Source: Rattus norvegicus (taxonomy: Eukaryota; Chordata; Mammalia; Rodentia; Muridae). Taken from it: a DNA stretch of 64,000 nucleotides. The DNA is taken from positions 60,859,924 through 60,923,923 of the forward strand of contig NC_086024.1 in NCBI RefSeq assembly GCF_036323735.1. Direction: 5' to 3'. Within the stretch, counting starts at the first letter, position 1. Every line of letters begins with the position of its first letter. Positions 61,040 to 64,000 of the stretch are shown here, piece by piece. The notes under the pieces were generated by a model. The model saw nothing but the letters and a program-made list of their open reading frames with translations. It had not been told where the DNA came from and made no database searches. The position numbers and the translations under genes were made by a program.

Positions 61040-61860
61040 TGTTGAAAGTGACTCGGTGTAAAGTGCGTTCAGAGGGTGGCTTCATCTTTGAACTTTAACA
61101 GGGGCCGCTGATGGATGTGGTCCATTTAAATGGACAACAGAGAGCCGAACTAGATAACGAACTTATTATTTCTCTCAGAGGATTATAGGTTAGTCCCGAA
61201 GGAGTGCAGTAAGCCACAGCAAATCCATATCTACTGGCTAAACAATAGCCAGAAGGCTGACTAGAAATATTGATTTACTTTCTAGGCTATTTAGGCCTTA
61301 ATGGCAGAAAAAAGCTGAAGTGCTGTTTACCTTTCTGCCAGAATCGACCAAACAACCAGTCCATTTTTTACAGGTTTTTGATTGATTTCGCTTAGAGGAA
61401 TTAGAGGTGATTTATTTTTAAGCTGAAAGCAAGTCGTAAATATCTCCAACGGCACAGGTTCCCTGAGAGGAAATGTTAAGTGGAAATACTGAGAGGAACT
61501 TTGTTGCGGATCAATGGGGACAGGTACCAGGCTTGGCTGAGAGCTGTCGGGTGTCATACACCTTTCCACAGCCCTGTCAGGACTATAATCTCGTGGCTTC
61601 AGCTACTCTTCTTTTGAAAGCTCTCAAGTTCACCAGGCTTGAATAAATTTAATCGCCTGAGTGAATTTCAGCCAGATGCACCCTGCTGACTTTCAACGGG
61701 TCCTAGATGGGACAGCATAATGGTGTGTGAGACTCGTAGGGTGCATTTTCGATGTTTGACGGGTGAAAACAGTAATTTATCACACAAGTGGCAATTTTCC
61801 ATGATTCTTCAATCCCACACACAGAAAATGTGTAACTTCAACAAAGGAATGAAGCAGACA
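61040..61860. promoter_or_regulatory. Candidate conserved non-coding element (CpG-retaining block)
   Basis: About 800 bp without recognisable repeats that keeps about 18 scattered CpGs, far above the neighbouring desert, without being a CpG island. It includes a perfect 16-bp palindrome GTCCATTTAAATGGAC (61120-61135) and several AT-rich homeodomain-like cores. An 80-codon minus-strand frame (61327-61569) has no family match. Enhancer function is inference. Confidence 0.35.
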
Positions 61861-62119
61861 CACAAAAGAGGGCTCATCCAAAGTGCCGTTGTGTGAGTCT
61901 GACTTTTACAAACTCATCCAAAATGCTGCTTGCTTGTCTGACGTCTACAAACACCCCAATGCTTAAATCAGTGCTAATATTGAAAGATATCTTTCAATAC
62001 GAATGGAATGATAAAGTCAGTTGTGATGTACCTTAAGCTGCAAGGTTTGAGGAGGTTGTGAGGAAAGGGCAAGGGGTGTTTCAAATGATCTTTCGAGAGT
62101 GCTTGCCTTGCCGCTCTGA

Positions 62120-62168
62120 ATTGGTTAACAAAGGGGTGAAGAAGAGCTCTAGCAATTCTGTATAAAAG
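62120..62168 (+). promoter_or_regulatory. Candidate core promoter: ATTGG box and TATA box
   Basis: An inverted CCAAT box (ATTGG, 62120-62124) overlapping GTTAAC (62124-62129) lies about 40 bp before TATAAAAG (62161-62168), which would place a start near 62190. That spacing is canonical for a Pol II promoter. No coding sequence follows that I can support, so a non-coding transcript or chance are both possible. Confidence 0.3.
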
Positions 62169-62229
62169 CTTTTGGTTCCAGGCGAGGCAGAAGGGAGTTC
62201 AACAAGCTACCAGTTTCGTCTTTGTGCCT

Positions 62230-63344
62230 TTCTGTCTACCCTCTTGATTTTTTTAAACGGTGCTACTGGAAGAATTCTCATTTTCCCATAACACTAAAGA
62301 AATTTTACAGCAATTTTTATTAATAGAAACCAAATCAGAACTTCAACACATATCAATTTATTTATTTGTACATTTTTAAGAACATCTTTATGTCATAAGA
62401 ATTGTCCTTGGAGATGAAAGAGAGCCATCATTGAATATAGGTAGAAAGCTTCCATAATACTTCTGATTTTATGCGTTAAAAATACAACCCAATAATCTTT
62501 TCAGCCTAGAAAGAATGGTATGCTTCCTCTCATCTTTCTCCTGTTAGGTATCTATGTATATTTGCTTAATATGTTTTTAAAAAATATGCCATGGGAAAGT
62601 TGAATGAAATGTGATATAGTCCTGACATTTAGGCCAGATAGTCACTAGTTCATGACCAACCTGAGCTCTGTAGCTAAGCTGGGAAGCTGGAAATGCACAC
62701 ATCTGCATTAACATTCATTCTCTAGTTTAAATTTATACAGGAGCATTGCCTAATCTGCAGAGAAGAATCTCCCACAATTCTACTCAACACCAGTTTCTAA
62801 CAGGGAGAATTTAAAAGTTACTTCAGCTGGCAACACAAATCTATAAAATGGGAATAGAAGAAAAAGACTTTCTTCCTAATAGTATTGAGAGGATGAACAT
62901 ACAAGTTATCAATACATGTGCAATAAAAATGATGGCCAGTTATTTTGCATATTTAGCCCTAACATTGTTTTCCCCAAGCCCAGTTATTTTGGTTTCAGGG
63001 TATGCCCTGTCTCCTTCCCGTTTTCTCTGCTGTATTAAGTGTCATTCAAGTGAAATGCATTAGTCTGTAATAAACCAGAAGGCCTCTGTTGGATAGATCA
63101 ATTAAAATTATGAACACTGACGTTCACTATCTGCTTCTGTTTTCATTTTTCTTCCTCTTTTGTCCACTGTTCCCCACAAGATCCCTGAACCTTTAGAAGA
63201 GACCAGTTCTCGCAGGGAGAAAGAGCATGTGTACATGTTGATAAACTCAACAGCCCAGTTGCTAGAGTTCTGCAGGAGCCTTTGACTGCAGTTCCGCAAA
63301 ATTTCTGTAAACACTGAGCACCAATAATCTGCGGGCTGCATTTC
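62230..63344. other. Unique intergenic DNA
   Basis: No gene or repeat recognised. Frames at 62848-63063 and 63108-63341 are unassigned. Confidence 0.5.
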
Positions 63345-63550
63345 CCTGACTGGACTGACTGGTCCTAGCCCTGCAGACTTGATGTGCCAGGGGGATAAGC
63401 CCCACCACCACCATGGGAGGGGGGACAGGAAGGACCGGGCTCCACCCTCTCAGACTGTCAGAGGAAAAAGGGAGGAGGAGATAGAGGGAGGGGCTAGGTA
63501 AGGAGGAACCTGGAGAAGGGCAGTGATCCCGATGGAAAGTGGGATTACAT
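63345..63550 (+). mobile_element. Probable old L1 3'-UTR fragment, plus strand
   Basis: AGCCCTGCAGACTTGATGTG, then CCACCCTCTCAGACTGTCAG and a purine-rich GGAGGAGATAGAGGGAGGGG stretch resemble an old murid L1 3' UTR. The end is not a clear A tail; sequence to about 63660 is of unclear origin. Confidence 0.5.
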
Positions 63551-63660
63551 CTGCGGTCTGATTTTCATTCTTTCTCACCCACTCTCTTCAGTAAAATCTC
63601 TGTTTGTGCAATGATTCCTGTGGTCAGGATTGCCTTACCACCACGGGTCCCGCTTGATAA

Positions 63661-64000
63661 ATGAGAAGGGAATAAGACTTGATGCAGGCTTCATACATTA
63701 GGGCAAAAGGCCACAAGCAGCCCAGATTTTCCTTACATGTGGAGGAGGTGTGAGACGAATCATTTTCTTCTTATCTTGGGAATTTAAACAGAGATACTTG
63801 CTAAGAAAAAGTATGAAATTTGAAGAAATCTTTTAAAAATCATATCTGAAAGTGAAATACACCAGTAAAGAAAACAACAGCTGTTACTATGGAGCTGAGC
63901 TGGGTTTAAAACGCTAGTTTAAGACAATGATTATAAATGCAATATTGCCTCATTCCATCCCAGGCTTCCAGGCCTACAGCAGATCAGAGAAAATTCCCCA
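63661..64000. other. Unique intergenic DNA at the window end
   Basis: Nothing recognised. Confidence 0.5.

Overview
This is a stretch of mammalian nuclear DNA, almost certainly from rat (Rattus) or a very close murid. The evidence is a near-consensus ID SINE with a perfect 16-bp target-site duplication (TSD), B1, B2 and B3/B4-type SINEs, many murid LINE-1 (L1) 3' ends, and one near-full-length rat-type L1. I find no host protein-coding exon, rRNA or tRNA that I can support. The window reads as an AT-rich gene desert or a very long intron. Nearly all long open reading frames are L1 ORFs or chance frames on the opposite strand of L1.

Layout. 1-5484: mostly unique DNA with an ID SINE (1574-1668) and an old rodent repeat (about 3842-4235). 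5501-11470: an old, almost full-length L1 on the minus strand with 16-bp TSDs; it carries a nested L1 3' fragment and a small internal inversion. 11487-17490: unique DNA with SINE remnants, a CT/GT microsatellite and a large GATA array. 17490-20692: a pile-up of L1 3' ends and a B2. 22621-25890: an L1 3' end, then an L1 whose 5' part is inverted (twin priming). 28380-29310: an L1 3' UTR. 30776-37999: an old L1 3' UTR into which a near-full-length L1 (31576-37965, plus strand) has inserted; its ORF1 is intact and its ORF2 is broken at five places. 41595-42590: two more L1 3' ends. 47448-48667: a 5'-truncated young L1 on the minus strand. The rest, to 64000, is mainly unique sequence with scattered SINEs, microsatellites and old repeats.

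How it works together. Most content is the product of L1 target-primed reverse transcription, including the SINEs mobilised by L1. Several insertion sites still show TSDs and T-rich/AA cleavage sites. The non-repeat part may hold regulatory DNA. I single out three CpG-retaining or motif-dense blocks (49160-49350, 50395-50615, 61040-61860), a perfect DR1 nuclear-receptor site (56125-56137) and a CCAAT/TATA arrangement (62120-62168). These are inferences from sequence only; no cross-species comparison was possible. No new defence, mobile or enzymatic system was recognised.
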